A DNA stretch of 64,000 nt from an uncultured Schlesneria sp. (GCA_903904835.1 CAIVEI010000068.1:1-64000); one strand, 5' to 3'; positions 35,889 through 44,021 are shown, numbered from the stretch's first letter. Notes: generated from the letters alone by a model not told the origin. Numbers and translations: made by a program.

Positions 35889-36539
35889 TCATTCAACCTG
35901 GCTTCCTGACTGGGAAGGCCGATCGCCGAGAATTGCTCGCAGTTTGCGAAGAGCCCGTAAATGCCTCATCCCGGCTGCTGCAGCCGACAAGCCAAGAGCG
36001 TCGGCGACTTCGCTGTTGCCGAGTTGTTCAAAGTGCCTCATCAACACAATTTCGCGATCTTCGTCTTCGAGCTGATCCAGAGCCAGTACAAAGCGAGCTT
36101 CTAGTTCCTTGCGGATGCTGGCGGCCGCCGGCGTCAGTTCGTGGTCGGCCAATTGTCCCATCAGGTCGAATCCCGACTGATCCGAAAACTGGGGTGCGGC
36201 GATCGACTGCTCCCGGTCAAGGCTGCGCCGTTGGGCACCACGATGTCGCCGATACACGTCGATCATCCGGTCTTGTGCCAGTTGCCGCAGCCACAGATGA
36301 AACGGCATTTTCGGATCAGCCAGGTAGTCCTGCAGTCGCGTGTTGGCTTCCATTAAGACGTCTTGAACGACATCGCTGGCGTCGACCCGTCTGGCAATTT
36401 TGCGGTCAAGCCTCAGTTGAATCAGTTTCTTGAGCGAAACACGGTGCCGCTCCAGCAGCCGGTTCACGGCCGCGCGATCTCCTTGCCTGGCATTCGCCAG
36501 CAAATTCTGCGTCACACTCTGTTCGGGCCAAAGCGCCAT
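35889..36539 (-). CDS. ECF-type RNA polymerase sigma factor
   Basis: The 216-residue product has region 2 (RRVDASDVVQDVLMEANTRL, then MPFHLWLRQLAQDRMIDVYR) and region 4 (LDQLEDEDREIVLMRHFEQL, SEVADALGLSAAAAGMRHLR). This fits sigma-70 group 4 and the planctomycete-specific subfamily that couples to Ser/Thr kinases. No anti-sigma factor is adjacent; instead a kinase gene follows 76 bp downstream on the same strand. That suggests control by phosphorylation rather than by release from an anti-sigma factor. The promoter region contains palindromic repeat copy C, which starts about 65 bp upstream of the start codon. Confidence 0.9.
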   Translation of the reverse strand: MALWPEQSVTQNLLANARQGDRAAVNRLLERHRVSLKKLIQLRLDRKIARRVDASDVVQDVLMEANTRLQDYLADPKMPFHLWLRQLAQDRMIDVYRRHRGAQRRSLDREQSIAAPQFSDQSGFDLMGQLADHELTPAAASIRKELEARFVLALDQLEDEDREIVLMRHFEQLGNSEVADALGLSAAAAGMRHLRALRKLRAILGDRPSQSGSQVE

Positions 36540-36604
36540 GTGGTTTTTAGGGAATCAAGGGGAGGTTGATCTCAACTTCACAACTTACGCTGTGAATCTG
36601 TTTT

Positions 36605-36699
36605 GTGCTACTACATTGAAGTCTTCGGAGAAGCAGTGCTCATTTACCTTACGCTGGTCAAAGAAAACTGCTTGACCGGAGACGTTCAAGAAGTGGCAC
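36605..36699. repeat. Imperfect palindromic intergenic element (copy C)
   Basis: The left arm reads GTGCTACTACATTGAAG, GTCTTCGGAGAAGCAGTGCT; the right arm reads ACTGCTTGACCGGAGACG, TTCAAGAAGTGGCAC. The reverse complement of the right arm starts GTGCCACTTCTTGAACGTCT, following the left arm closely. It ends 8 bp from the stop of the 127-residue CxxC gene and lies upstream of the sigma factor gene. Copy D sits at the other end of that small gene in the same orientation. Confidence 0.75.
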
Positions 36700-36706
36700 G
36701 TTCATT

Positions 36707-37090
36707 TTACGGACTTTGCAGAACCTGCTGTTGATTCTCGTCAGCCGCTTCCATCCGATCCAGTGGATAGTCACTGATGGGAATGCCAAGACTGCGTACT
36801 TCCTGAAGCCGACGCCAGGCGAGTGTTGTGCGGGCTTCGCGGCGGGCCACTTCAGCCGGATCCTGGTTGCGTTTGTCAAACGGTCCTTCAACGAGAACAG
36901 GTTCAAATCCAGGATCGACGATGAACTGAGCCGCGACGGGGTTGCAGCGAAGATGGCGTTCTTTGGCCGTCATCAGATAACGGGCCTCCACTTCACCCAG
37001 CACGAATCGTAGATAAAGATCGCTTTGCGTGATGTCCTCGACTTCCGCTCCACAAACTTCGCACAGGTATCCAAGCTCACATTTTGCCAT
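36707..37090 (-). CDS. Small conserved protein with N-terminal CxxC motif
   Basis: The 127-residue product begins MAKCELGYLCEVCGAEVEDI, with Cys4, Cys10, Cys13 and a further Cys49 in HLRCNP, consistent with a metal-binding knuckle. Later stretches (LRFVLGEVEARYL, PVLVEGPFDKRNQDP) suggest a compact alpha/beta protein. I recall similar proteins in other planctomycetes but know no function. The longer frame to 37153 would run into repeat copy D, so I prefer the ATG at 37090. Copies C and D of the palindromic repeat bracket the gene, with no other gene between them. Confidence 0.7.
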   Translation of the reverse strand: MAKCELGYLCEVCGAEVEDITQSDLYLRFVLGEVEARYLMTAKERHLRCNPVAAQFIVDPGFEPVLVEGPFDKRNQDPAEVARREARTTLAWRRLQEVRSLGIPISDYPLDRMEAADENQQQVLQSP

Positions 37091-37146
37091 AAATTCTCTA
37101 CCGGCTTCTTGCACAAGTGTTATCAAAACATCGAAATTCGAATTCC

Positions 37147-37239
37147 GTGCCACCGCTTAGAAGTCTTCGCAGAAGTAGTGTCTTCGCTTTCTGTCGGGCA
37201 AAGAGCACTGTTTGACGGAAAACAGTTAAAAAGAGGCAC
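37147..37239. repeat. Imperfect palindromic intergenic element (copy D)
   Basis: The left arm reads GTGCCACCGCTTAGAAGTC, TTCGCAGAAGTAGTGTC; the right arm reads GAGCACTGTTTGACGG, AAAACAG, AAAAAGAGGCAC. Arm order and orientation match copies B and C, though the right arm has drifted more. It lies between the DUF1501 gene and the start of the small CxxC gene. Confidence 0.7.
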
Positions 37240-37265
37240 GCGAACTTACGTCAATCGTCGATCCA

Positions 37266-38729
37266 TCAACTCAAAATATCCTGAATAATGTCGCCATGAA
37301 CGTTGGTTAACCTTCGTTCGATTCCGTTGTGATAATAGGTCAATCGCGTATGGTCGATCCCCAGCAGTTTTAGCACAGTCGCATGGAAGTCGGGCCAGGT
37401 CACTTGTTGATCGACCGATTTCCAGCCGATATCGTCCGTCGCACCGTGACTCATGCCGTGCTTCAGTCCGCCCCCGGCCATCCAGACACTGAATCCATAC
37501 ATATTGTGATCGCGTCCACCACCAAGAACGTTGGCTTCGGACTGAGCAAAGGGAGTTCGACCAAACTCCGTGGTGAATAACACCAGTGTGTCGTCGAGCA
37601 TCCCTCGCTGACGCAAGTCCCTCAGCAGTGCGGCGACGGGCTGGTCAACTCGAAGCGCCTCCTGCGAATGGTTTTCTTTCATGTTTTCATGACCGTCCCA
37701 ATTGATCCGTGGTGACCCGAATGACCCACCTGCAAACAGTTGGACGAAGCGCACACCTTGCTCAAGCAATCGTCGTGCAAGCAGACAACTGCGACCAAAC
37801 TCAGCCGTTTCAGCTCGGTCCAGGCCGTAGTCTGACTGAGTCGCAGCAGTCTCACCTGTCAGGTCAGTGACTCGCGGCACCGAGAGCTGCATCTTTGCTG
37901 CCAATTCATAACTGTTCATTCTCGCGATCAGGTCACTTTCCGGTCGGGTTTCCTGGTGATGTCGATTCAAGGCCGCAATGAATTCACGTGTGTCCGCCTC
38001 ACCCTCTGGATTTCCAAAGTGAGATTGACCCGCCTTGGCGTCGGCAGACCGAGCGGGAAACAGATCATCAATCGGCTGACCCTTCGTCCGGAAGGCAACA
38101 CCCTGATAACGAGCGGGAAGAAATCCATTCGACCAGTTGATCGTTCCCCCCGCCGGAAACCCTCGTGGATCGGGCAGGACGACGTAGGCAGGAAGGTCAT
38201 CGGTTTCACAACCGAGTCCGTAGGACATCCATGAACCAAGCACAGGGAAACCATTCAGACGGAACCCCGTGTTGGCCTGAAACGTTGCGGGAGTATGGTT
38301 CGCCGAGTCCGCCACCATCGATCGGATGACGGTCAATTCGTCCGCCACCCTGGCAAGATGCGGAAACAGGTCGGAAACCCACAGGCCACTCTCGCCATGC
38401 TGACGGAACTCCCAGTCGTTTTTTCGCAGCAGTCCGATCTTCCCGAAAAAGGTCTCTGGCTTTTCCGACCCGGGCAGCGATTGACCGTGGTATTTCTCCA
38501 GCAGTGGTTTGTAGTCGAACGAATCAAGATGGCTTAACCCGCCGCACATGTAAAGATGGATCACTCGCTTACAACGAGCGGGAAGATGCGGAGGTGGATC
38601 GGCCGCTTCGCCCGGTATGGTGGCCGCACGCAAACCGCCGGAACGCGACAACAGATGCCAGGCGGCGGTGGACGTCAGCCCATGTGTTGACCACGAAAGA
38701 AAGTTTCGTCTTTCCATCGGTGTAAACAT
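37266..38729 (-). CDS. DUF1501 family protein with Tat-like N-terminus
   Basis: The 487-residue product matches DUF1501, a sulfatase-related family very abundant in planctomycetes. Its start (MFTPMERRNFLSWSTHGLTS) has a twin-arginine-like ERRNFLSW motif, which together with an AAGGA upstream favours 38729 over 38774. Typical family stretches are HLYMCGGLSHLDSFDYKP, PRGFPAGGTINWSNGFLPA (shown as a piece), ARRLLEQGVRFVQLF, WDGHENMKENH and TLVLFTTEFGRTPFAQ. In many genomes it pairs with a DUF1553/DUF1549 cytochrome gene for polysaccharide breakdown; no such partner is adjacent here. Enzymatic activity is not established. Confidence 0.88.
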   Translation of the reverse strand: MFTPMERRNFLSWSTHGLTSTAAWHLLSRSGGLRAATIPGEAADPPPHLPARCKRVIHLYMCGGLSHLDSFDYKPLLEKYHGQSLPGSEKPETFFGKIGLLRKNDWEFRQHGESGLWVSDLFPHLARVADELTVIRSMVADSANHTPATFQANTGFRLNGFPVLGSWMSYGLGCETDDLPAYVVLPDPRGFPAGGTINWSNGFLPARYQGVAFRTKGQPIDDLFPARSADAKAGQSHFGNPEGEADTREFIAALNRHHQETRPESDLIARMNSYELAAKMQLSVPRVTDLTGETAATQSDYGLDRAETAEFGRSCLLARRLLEQGVRFVQLFAGGSFGSPRINWDGHENMKENHSQEALRVDQPVAALLRDLRQRGMLDDTLVLFTTEFGRTPFAQSEANVLGGGRDHNMYGFSVWMAGGGLKHGMSHGATDDIGWKSVDQQVTWPDFHATVLKLLGIDHTRLTYYHNGIERRLTNVHGDIIQDILS

Positions 38730-38828
38730 CTTGAAGGTTCCTTTGTTCGCCACGTCACCACGGGTCCAGGGCATTTCAACGTCTGCTCTTCGTTTCGATC
38801 AGGATACACTCGTCAGGTCGACTTCACA

Positions 38829-40364
38829 TCACCGGGGGTTGGAAACGGCGGTCACCTTGGGATCAGCATCACGACCTTTTTGTTCCAGTCGAACAATCAG
38901 GCGCGAAGTTCCCGCCGGGCCGTAACACCAGACTTCCGTGATCCCTCGGGACGTAATCGCTCGAGTCAGTGAACTTGGTTGTCCGAGCAATTTTCGCAAG
39001 TCCGTCGCCGTCATGTTGGCACTGATTCCCGAGGGTGATTCAGCCATCGATGTCGGAACGTCAGGTTTGGCCGGGTCTGCTTTGAGCCACCGGCTGTTTC
39101 GATACTGATATCCAAGCGACGCCAGTTTCGACTTCACTTCGTCATCGGTGGGATCGATTCTGTAGGCGTCGGTCAGATATTCCACGGCCACAGGTTCGTT
39201 ACTCAAAAGCGTCAGGTACTCGTCCGCTAATTGTTTTAAGCCAATAACACCATCACCCTTGAGTCGCAACTCGTGAGCTTTGACCCACTGGGTTAAAGCC
39301 TGTTTTGCCTCAACCGGTTGTGCGCGTTCGAGAAATTTCGCAGCGAGGTTTTCGGCGTCAGACCGACTCACCGTCGCGACACTGGCCAGACGATAGGTCA
39401 GTCGCAACTTGCGTTGGTTTTCGGCTAATGCGGCTTCCTCGGGAATCAGTTGATCAATCTTCTCGGCGATGGAATCACCATCCCGTCCGTCGGATGCCGC
39501 TCCGTACAGCAATCGCTTGCGAGTCACCGCGACGAAAAATAAACGATGTAACTGGCTTCGCAATTCATCGTTCGCCCTGCGATACGTTGCGATCGGATCT
39601 TGATCGTATGTTTCTTTCAAATCACGAGGGATGTTGAGAAACACTTCCTGAGTCCCCTCCAATTGATCCTTCAGCCCGTCGGCGAACGCCTGCCATGACG
39701 CAGGATCAGGGGGCTCAGCCCTTTGCAAAGACTGCCATTGAACGCGAAGCCCTTCATGGATCAGTTCCATCTTCCGACGAGCGGGCAATTTCCATTCTTC
39801 GATTTTCTTCGCCAGTGAAAACCGGCCTTCCGCGTCAGTCGGTTTGAGCGATTCATATTGAGCTTCGATTGCTCGCGTGTAGGCCTCGTTGGCTTTCTTC
39901 ATCAAATCCGCATCGTCATAAAATTGACTGACGCGACTGACCCAGTCACCCAGGTCTGTCCATTCTTCCGCAGAGGCTCGCTTGAGCTTCAGCGCGCGCG
40001 ATTCATACTGTTCGGCGTAGCCCGGCACGACTTTCAAGTCGCTGACAACAAATTCGAGTTTTGATCCTTCTTTCTTAAATCGACCGGTCAGTTCGACTGT
40101 ATTTTTCGCCGCGACGGTTCGTAGTTTGGAATTGTCGATCGTGAACTTGGCTTCACAGCGTAAGAGTCGAAGTTGACCACCGCCAAAGCTGCCGACTCGA
40201 CCTTCGATACGCATCGTCGATTCGATGTACTTGTCCCACGGCTTGTTCAAATTGAGCTTTTGGACTGACCAGACATTTTCCGCTGAAAAACAGGTCTGTC
40301 CGAGACACATGACGACAATGAGTGCCAGAGCATGGAATACGTTTGATCGCACATAAAACATCAA
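38829..40364 (-). CDS. Exported protein of unknown function in the hpt operon
   Basis: The 511-residue product has a signal peptide (NVFHALALIVVMCLGQTCFSAE). An N-terminal beta domain (MRIEGRVGSFGGGQLRLLRC, VELTGRFKKEGSKLEFV) is followed by a long helical region with TPR-like character (~130-440). The end is a small domain, ANMTATDLRKLLGQPSSLTR plus TEVWCYG, that recalls the SmpA/BamE motif of outer-membrane lipoproteins. The start overlaps the hpt stop by ATGA, so translation is coupled. Pairing of an exported structural protein with a purine-salvage enzyme is most likely just operon sharing. Confidence 0.65.
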   Translation of the reverse strand: MMFYVRSNVFHALALIVVMCLGQTCFSAENVWSVQKLNLNKPWDKYIESTMRIEGRVGSFGGGQLRLLRCEAKFTIDNSKLRTVAAKNTVELTGRFKKEGSKLEFVVSDLKVVPGYAEQYESRALKLKRASAEEWTDLGDWVSRVSQFYDDADLMKKANEAYTRAIEAQYESLKPTDAEGRFSLAKKIEEWKLPARRKMELIHEGLRVQWQSLQRAEPPDPASWQAFADGLKDQLEGTQEVFLNIPRDLKETYDQDPIATYRRANDELRSQLHRLFFVAVTRKRLLYGAASDGRDGDSIAEKIDQLIPEEAALAENQRKLRLTYRLASVATVSRSDAENLAAKFLERAQPVEAKQALTQWVKAHELRLKGDGVIGLKQLADEYLTLLSNEPVAVEYLTDAYRIDPTDDEVKSKLASLGYQYRNSRWLKADPAKPDVPTSMAESPSGISANMTATDLRKLLGQPSSLTRAITSRGITEVWCYGPAGTSRLIVRLEQKGRDADPKVTAVSNPR

Positions 40365-40918
40365 ATGTCTCCCTTCTCAGTTTGATTCTCGTCAGGCGAT
40401 CCGAGATCCGTTGGCTGCAACACGGCGATTTTCGGTAAATGACGATAGTCATCATTATAGTCGAGTCCATAACCGACGACGAAAACGTCGGGAATGAGAA
40501 ATCCGTGATAGTCGGGTGTGATCTCGACCTCGCAACGTCCCTGCTTCCATAACAAAACAACCGTTCTTACGCTGGCAGGCTGGTGTTGTTTCAAGACGTC
40601 GAGCAGCTTCATCATCGTACGACCGGTATCGAAGATGTCATCCACCAGCAAAACGTCCCGACCTGTAATCATCGGCATCAGTTCGGTACTGACCGTCAAC
40701 TGGCCAGCGACCGTCGTCTCGCCTCGGTAACTGGAAGCTCGGATAAATCCGATCTGGTGCGGGATATCGATCGTGCGGATCAAGTCAGCGACCAGGACCA
40801 CGCTACCGTTCAAAACGCCGAGTACCGTCAATGGTCGCCCTCGATAGGTTTCGGTAAAAATCCGACCCAGTTCGGCAACTCGTTCGGCGATTTCGGACTC
40901 TGAAAGAAGTGTGTACAT
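40361..40918 (-). CDS. hpt: Hypoxanthine phosphoribosyltransferase
   Basis: The 185-residue product has the type I PRTase layout. VLLVDDIFDTGRTM is the PRPP-binding loop with two acidic residues. SYRGETTVAGQL is the flexible loop, and FLIPDVFVVGYGLDYNDDYR the purine-binding hood with a conserved Asp. It salvages hypoxanthine and guanine to IMP and GMP in the cytoplasm. Length is normal. The 3' end overlaps the start of the next gene by ATGA. Confidence 0.93.
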   Translation of the reverse strand: MYTLLSESEIAERVAELGRIFTETYRGRPLTVLGVLNGSVVLVADLIRTIDIPHQIGFIRASSYRGETTVAGQLTVSTELMPMITGRDVLLVDDIFDTGRTMMKLLDVLKQHQPASVRTVVLLWKQGRCEVEITPDYHGFLIPDVFVVGYGLDYNDDYRHLPKIAVLQPTDLGSPDENQTEKGDI

Positions 40919-41057
40919 CCGAATTGGCAGATTCTGAAAAAGGAGGATGACTGAAAGAAGGGCCTTAAACCCGTTACTCTGTTAAATTCACGGAAACGAT
41001 TTTCCACCAAGATTGTGGGGATCGTCAGCAGTTGTCGCAAGATCGTGGAAGAAGTTC

Positions 41058-41774
41058 ATGAGTTGGTCGAAGATTGAAATCGCGGGAAAGCTGGCAGATG
41101 TTTTTATTCCCCCGTCGGAAACCGCACCCGTGGGAGTCGTCTTATTCCTGCATGGATATGACGGAGTTACGCTTATCGATAACGAGGCCTACACACGGGA
41201 ATTCATCAAATACAACCTGATCGGCCTGTGTCCGATCGGACCACATTGCTGGTGGACAGACGCCATTTACGAACCCTTTGACCCGAAACTTAGTCCCATC
41301 GATTTTCTCGCTCAACATCTGCCGTCGTTCTGCCACCAGCAATGGCAGATCGAACTACCCAGGATCGGGGTGTGCGGTGTCGAGATGGGAGGGCAGGGGG
41401 CACTTCAACTGGCATATCGCCACGCCAGAAAATTTCCAACGGTCGTCGCGATTTCACCGAAAGTCGATTTCGACACGTGGTGGGGCCACGGCACAACACT
41501 CGACACAATATTTTCCGACCGCGAAGCGGCGCGTCAGCGAACCGCAACGCTGCACTTACACCCATTGAATTACCCCAAACATCAACTGCTGCTGTGCGAT
41601 CCCGCAGACTCTTATTGTTTTGACGGAGTGCTAACTCTCGCCAGCAAGCTGTCATCAACTGGCATCACATTCGAAGAAGATTTTCAAACGACCCACGGCG
41701 GCTACGGCTGGAACTACGTGAGCGCGATGGCCCCCAGGGTGATCAGCTTCATCGCCAGCAAGCTCGCCGAATAA
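41058..41774 (+). CDS. Alpha/beta-hydrolase-like protein with Glu at the nucleophile position
   Basis: The 238-residue product resembles the esterase D/S-formylglutathione hydrolase group. GVVLFLHGYDG gives the oxyanion region, YTREFIKYNLIGLCPIG the early strand, PRIGVCGVEMGGQGALQLAY the nucleophile elbow, and TTHGGYGWNYV the catalytic His (213). The expected GxSxGG elbow reads GVEMGG, so the Ser is replaced by Glu109 (GAG codon). The rest is intact with no stops or frameshifts, so it is not simply decaying. It may bind a ligand or have lost hydrolase activity. ATG 41058 is chosen because the upstream 15 residues look non-homologous. Confidence 0.75.
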   Translation: MSWSKIEIAGKLADVFIPPSETAPVGVVLFLHGYDGVTLIDNEAYTREFIKYNLIGLCPIGPHCWWTDAIYEPFDPKLSPIDFLAQHLPSFCHQQWQIELPRIGVCGVEMGGQGALQLAYRHARKFPTVVAISPKVDFDTWWGHGTTLDTIFSDREAARQRTATLHLHPLNYPKHQLLLCDPADSYCFDGVLTLASKLSSTGITFEEDFQTTHGGYGWNYVSAMAPRVISFIASKLAE

Positions 41775-41780
41775 ATCTCG

Positions 41781-42002
41781 TCAGTTCGGGCGGGCGAGGT
41801 TCCATTCCAAGCCGTCTTCTGTCCTTGGAAAAGCACAGGGTGCTGCGATCCAGTCCGATAAACGTTTGGCTTCAGACGCTGGTGAGCCCATGTCGAACAA
41901 ACCGGCAGGAATCTCGGCCACTTTGATTCCGGTCGTGTTCGAGAAGGCTGAAACAACCAACTCTATGACCTTAATCGAACTTCGCGACGCGAAAGTTTTC
42001 AT
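41781..42002 (-). CDS. Small hypothetical protein
   Basis: The 73-residue frame (MKTFASRSSIKVIELVVSAF, ending GLEWNLARPN) is supported by a good ribosome site, AGGAG at 42010-42014, 7 bp before the ATG. Its codon third positions favour G or C like neighbouring genes. A stretch EIPAGLFDMGSPASE recalls the start of formylglycine-generating/SUMF1 domains (IPAGxFxMGS), but no other part of that domain follows. It could be a real small gene, or a fragment of a larger one. It lies in the gap between the convergent hydrolase-like and Nudix genes. Confidence 0.4.
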   Translation of the reverse strand: MKTFASRSSIKVIELVVSAFSNTTGIKVAEIPAGLFDMGSPASEAKRLSDWIAAPCAFPRTEDGLEWNLARPN

Positions 42003-42151
42003 TCGCGGACTCCTGATTGAAAAACTGATTTCGAAGCAGCAAAACACTTCGTTGTTGCTGGCCTGCCAACATGACGAACGAGATTTCGGCTTCCGATTGG
42101 TTTTTCAAAATGACCGAGACTCCGTGAGAAGACTCACTTACGTGCAAATGA

Positions 42152-42550
42152 TCACTCATCAATCACCGAAGTTATGGAATCGATGACATCGGCGTTCGCT
42201 TCCGGGAATTTCAGAGCTTTTAAATCCTGAACCGAATGCCAATGGAATTGCTGGTGCTGATCGTGCACATCATTTTGATTGGCCGGATGGCAGAGCACGA
42301 AATGGAGTGAAACCGGGCCGTGTGGATATTCGAACTCCTTGTGTTGCAACAGGCGTTCGGGAATCACAACCAGGCCCGTTTCTTCCAGACACTCCCGGAC
42401 AGCACAATCAAACGGCGACTCGTTTGCCAGGCATTTCCCGCCAGGAAATTCGGCCAATCCGGCAAGCGGCACGTCGGGTCCGCGCACGCCCACCAGGAAG
42501 CGACCTGCATGTTCGACGACTGCAATTCCAATCTTTTTTGAGGGTACCAT
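42152..42550 (-). CDS. Nudix hydrolase (MutT-like)
   Basis: The 132-residue product has a complete Nudix box: GGKCLANE, then FDCAVRECLEETGL, satisfying GX5EX7REUXEEXGU. Early strands (KIGIAVVEHAGRFLVGVRG) resemble MutT/8-oxo-dGTP pyrophosphatases. It would cleave nucleoside diphosphate derivatives, possibly cleaning oxidised nucleotides; the exact substrate is unknown. It is a single-domain protein of normal family length. A palindromic element (42595-42705) lies 45 bp before its start. Confidence 0.9.
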   Translation of the reverse strand: MVPSKKIGIAVVEHAGRFLVGVRGPDVPLAGLAEFPGGKCLANESPFDCAVRECLEETGLVVIPERLLQHKEFEYPHGPVSLHFVLCHPANQNDVHDQHQQFHWHSVQDLKALKFPEANADVIDSITSVIDE

Positions 42551-42594
42551 GAAAATGAGCCAAGAGGATCAGGAAAAAATGAATTTTAAGATTC

Positions 42595-42705
42595 GGAACA
42601 CTCAACTTCGCTAATCAGAAAATTGAAAGTTGGCTGTGGATTTCGCTTTCCTGACCTCTTCCTGTCTTTATCTAATTAGTGCAGATTCGCGAAGATGAGT
42701 GTTCC
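42595..42705. repeat. Inverted-repeat element between Nudix and phosphoesterase genes
   Basis: GGAACACTCAACTTCGCTAATC split as GGAACACTCAACTTCG and CTAATC (42595-42616) faces, across 67 bp, GATTCGCGAAGATGAG and TGTTCC (42684-42705). The 22-bp arms match at 20 positions. The element fills much of the 215-bp gap between two leftward genes. It does not share arms with the 95-bp palindrome family. It could be a small non-autonomous transposon relic or a long 3'-end hairpin. Confidence 0.65.
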
Positions 42706-42765
42706 TAAACTCTTTCTTTTGCCCTTCAGCTTCTTTCAAAGTGATTCAAGGTTTGCGTCGTCGAC

Positions 42766-43257
42766 TCAGCCAGGTACCGGCAGAAACTTGAGGGTGTCGT
42801 TCGCGAGGTTCAGCAAGGCGACGGTAAACTCTTGTGCTCGGTGAAGAGCACCCGGATTGATGAACCGAGTGACCCCTTCGCGGTGATCGGCTGCGATGTG
42901 GGAATGTCCAGTGAACAGATAATCGGGTTTGGTTGCCAGCAACCTGCGATATTCTTGGTAGACATGACCGTGAGTCACGGCGATTCGTTTTCCCGTCAGT
43001 TCGACTTCGCCGCCCCAGCCCAAACAGACCGCTCCGTCAGCTTGATTGATTGCCGCCTGGATTTCGTCGACGCGATATGCGTCGTTATTGCCAAAGACGA
43101 AATAGCAGGGCAACACAGCACAGATGCCGACAACGTCGGGGTCGGTCAGGTCGCCGCAGTGGAATAGCACCTCGGCTCCTTCGACGTGTAAAAGCTGGAT
43201 CGCAGCCGCGGTCCTTTTCATCTGGTTGTGCGTATCTGACAGGATTCCGATAAGCAT
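42766..43257 (-). CDS. YfcE/MJ0936-like metallophosphoesterase
   Basis: The 163-residue product carries the calcineurin-like metal motifs in order: ILSDTHNQ (Asp-x-His), HCGDLTD (Gly-Asp), VFGNND (Gly-Asn-Asn-Asp), VTHGHVY and FTGHSH with NPGALH at the end. Length fits the small YfcE class of cyclic or simple phosphodiesterases. It is cytoplasmic and probably acts on a small phosphodiester. The genes around it do not reveal the substrate; it is divergent from the ClpP-like gene. Confidence 0.9.
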   Translation of the reverse strand: MLIGILSDTHNQMKRTAAAIQLLHVEGAEVLFHCGDLTDPDVVGICAVLPCYFVFGNNDAYRVDEIQAAINQADGAVCLGWGGEVELTGKRIAVTHGHVYQEYRRLLATKPDYLFTGHSHIAADHREGVTRFINPGALHRAQEFTVALLNLANDTLKFLPVPG

Positions 43258-43382
43258 AAGTCGCTCTCATTGTGTCCTGGAAGGACTCAAGCCATTCGCC
43301 GGTGGTTGCCCGTCGTTTGGATTTCGATTCCTTGGGTCGCTACCATCGTCCATCGGTTCTAGCCACTTTCAGGGTCTTTGTC

Positions 43383-44021
43383 ATGCCTCGTGATGATCGT
43401 CGTCGTAAACCAGAACTCAAGCCTGCCTCGCAACTGTTGCGACCTGATCCAGGGCCAGGTGTCTGTCCCACTTTTGATTCCCCAAACTCGCGTCAGTGGG
43501 AAATCGTGATCCGAGGAGCGCTGGAAGACAACGAGGATGGTCTGCACGAGAAACTGGTGGAATTGCCGCGAGGGTCTCGTGGTCTGATTTATTTCGATTC
43601 GTGTGGAGGCAGTGCATTCGTCGGGCTGGCACTGGCCAGCTTGATCCGACTGCGTGGCCTCAAGGCGACCGGTGTCGTGGTGGGCGAATGCAGTTCGGCG
43701 GCACTGATGCCGTTTGCTGCGTGTGCTCAGCGTTTTGTCACGCCTCATTCGACGCTGTTGTTTCACCCGATTCGATGGCATAGTGAAGAGAACGTCAAGC
43801 TGGATGAAGCGGCGGAATGGGCTCGTCATTTTCGCGTCATGGAAACCGATCTCGATCAGTTGCTGGCTCGATTGTTCCGATGCAAAGTCGAAATGATTCG
43901 CGGTTGGAACAATCCCGGTCGTTTCGTCACGGGTGAAGAACTGGTCGCAGCGGGCCTGGCCAGGATTCTGGATCTTTTCGCCGGGAATGTCTGGCAGCAG
44001 ATCGCAGCATCGAATGGATGA
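43383..44021 (+). CDS. ClpP/SppA-like serine peptidase homologue
   Basis: The 212-residue product has a crotonase-fold protease core: IYFDSCGGSAFVGLALASLI (oxyanion and first turn), VGECSSAALMPFAA with Ser105 placed like the ClpP nucleophile, and RFVTPHSTLLFHPI with His128 placed like the ClpP His. Later a charged helix (LDEAAEWARHFRVMETDLDQ) resembles the ClpP handle. The third triad residue is not clear. It is much diverged from housekeeping ClpP, so it may be a specialised peptidase or inactive scaffold. ATG 43383 is chosen because the ~37 residues upstream in frame lack fold character. Confidence 0.7.
   Translation: MPRDDRRRKPELKPASQLLRPDPGPGVCPTFDSPNSRQWEIVIRGALEDNEDGLHEKLVELPRGSRGLIYFDSCGGSAFVGLALASLIRLRGLKATGVVVGECSSAALMPFAACAQRFVTPHSTLLFHPIRWHSEENVKLDEAAEWARHFRVMETDLDQLLARLFRCKVEMIRGWNNPGRFVTGEELVAAGLARILDLFAGNVWQQIAASNG

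Noticed and set aside
36690-36710. TGGCACG followed by TTTTAC as a sigma-54 (-24/-12) promoter
   Set aside because: The -12 element lacks TTGC, and the TGGCAC belongs to the conserved end of the palindromic repeat.
38829-40918. Possible purine riboswitch ahead of hpt
   Set aside because: The 140-bp region between 40919 and 41057 shows no three-way-junction or anti-terminator pattern.
41866-42186. Plus-strand frame of 106 residues opposite the small 73-residue gene
   Set aside because: No ribosome site, no recognised motif, and it overlaps the end of the Nudix gene; the minus-strand frame has AGGAG.
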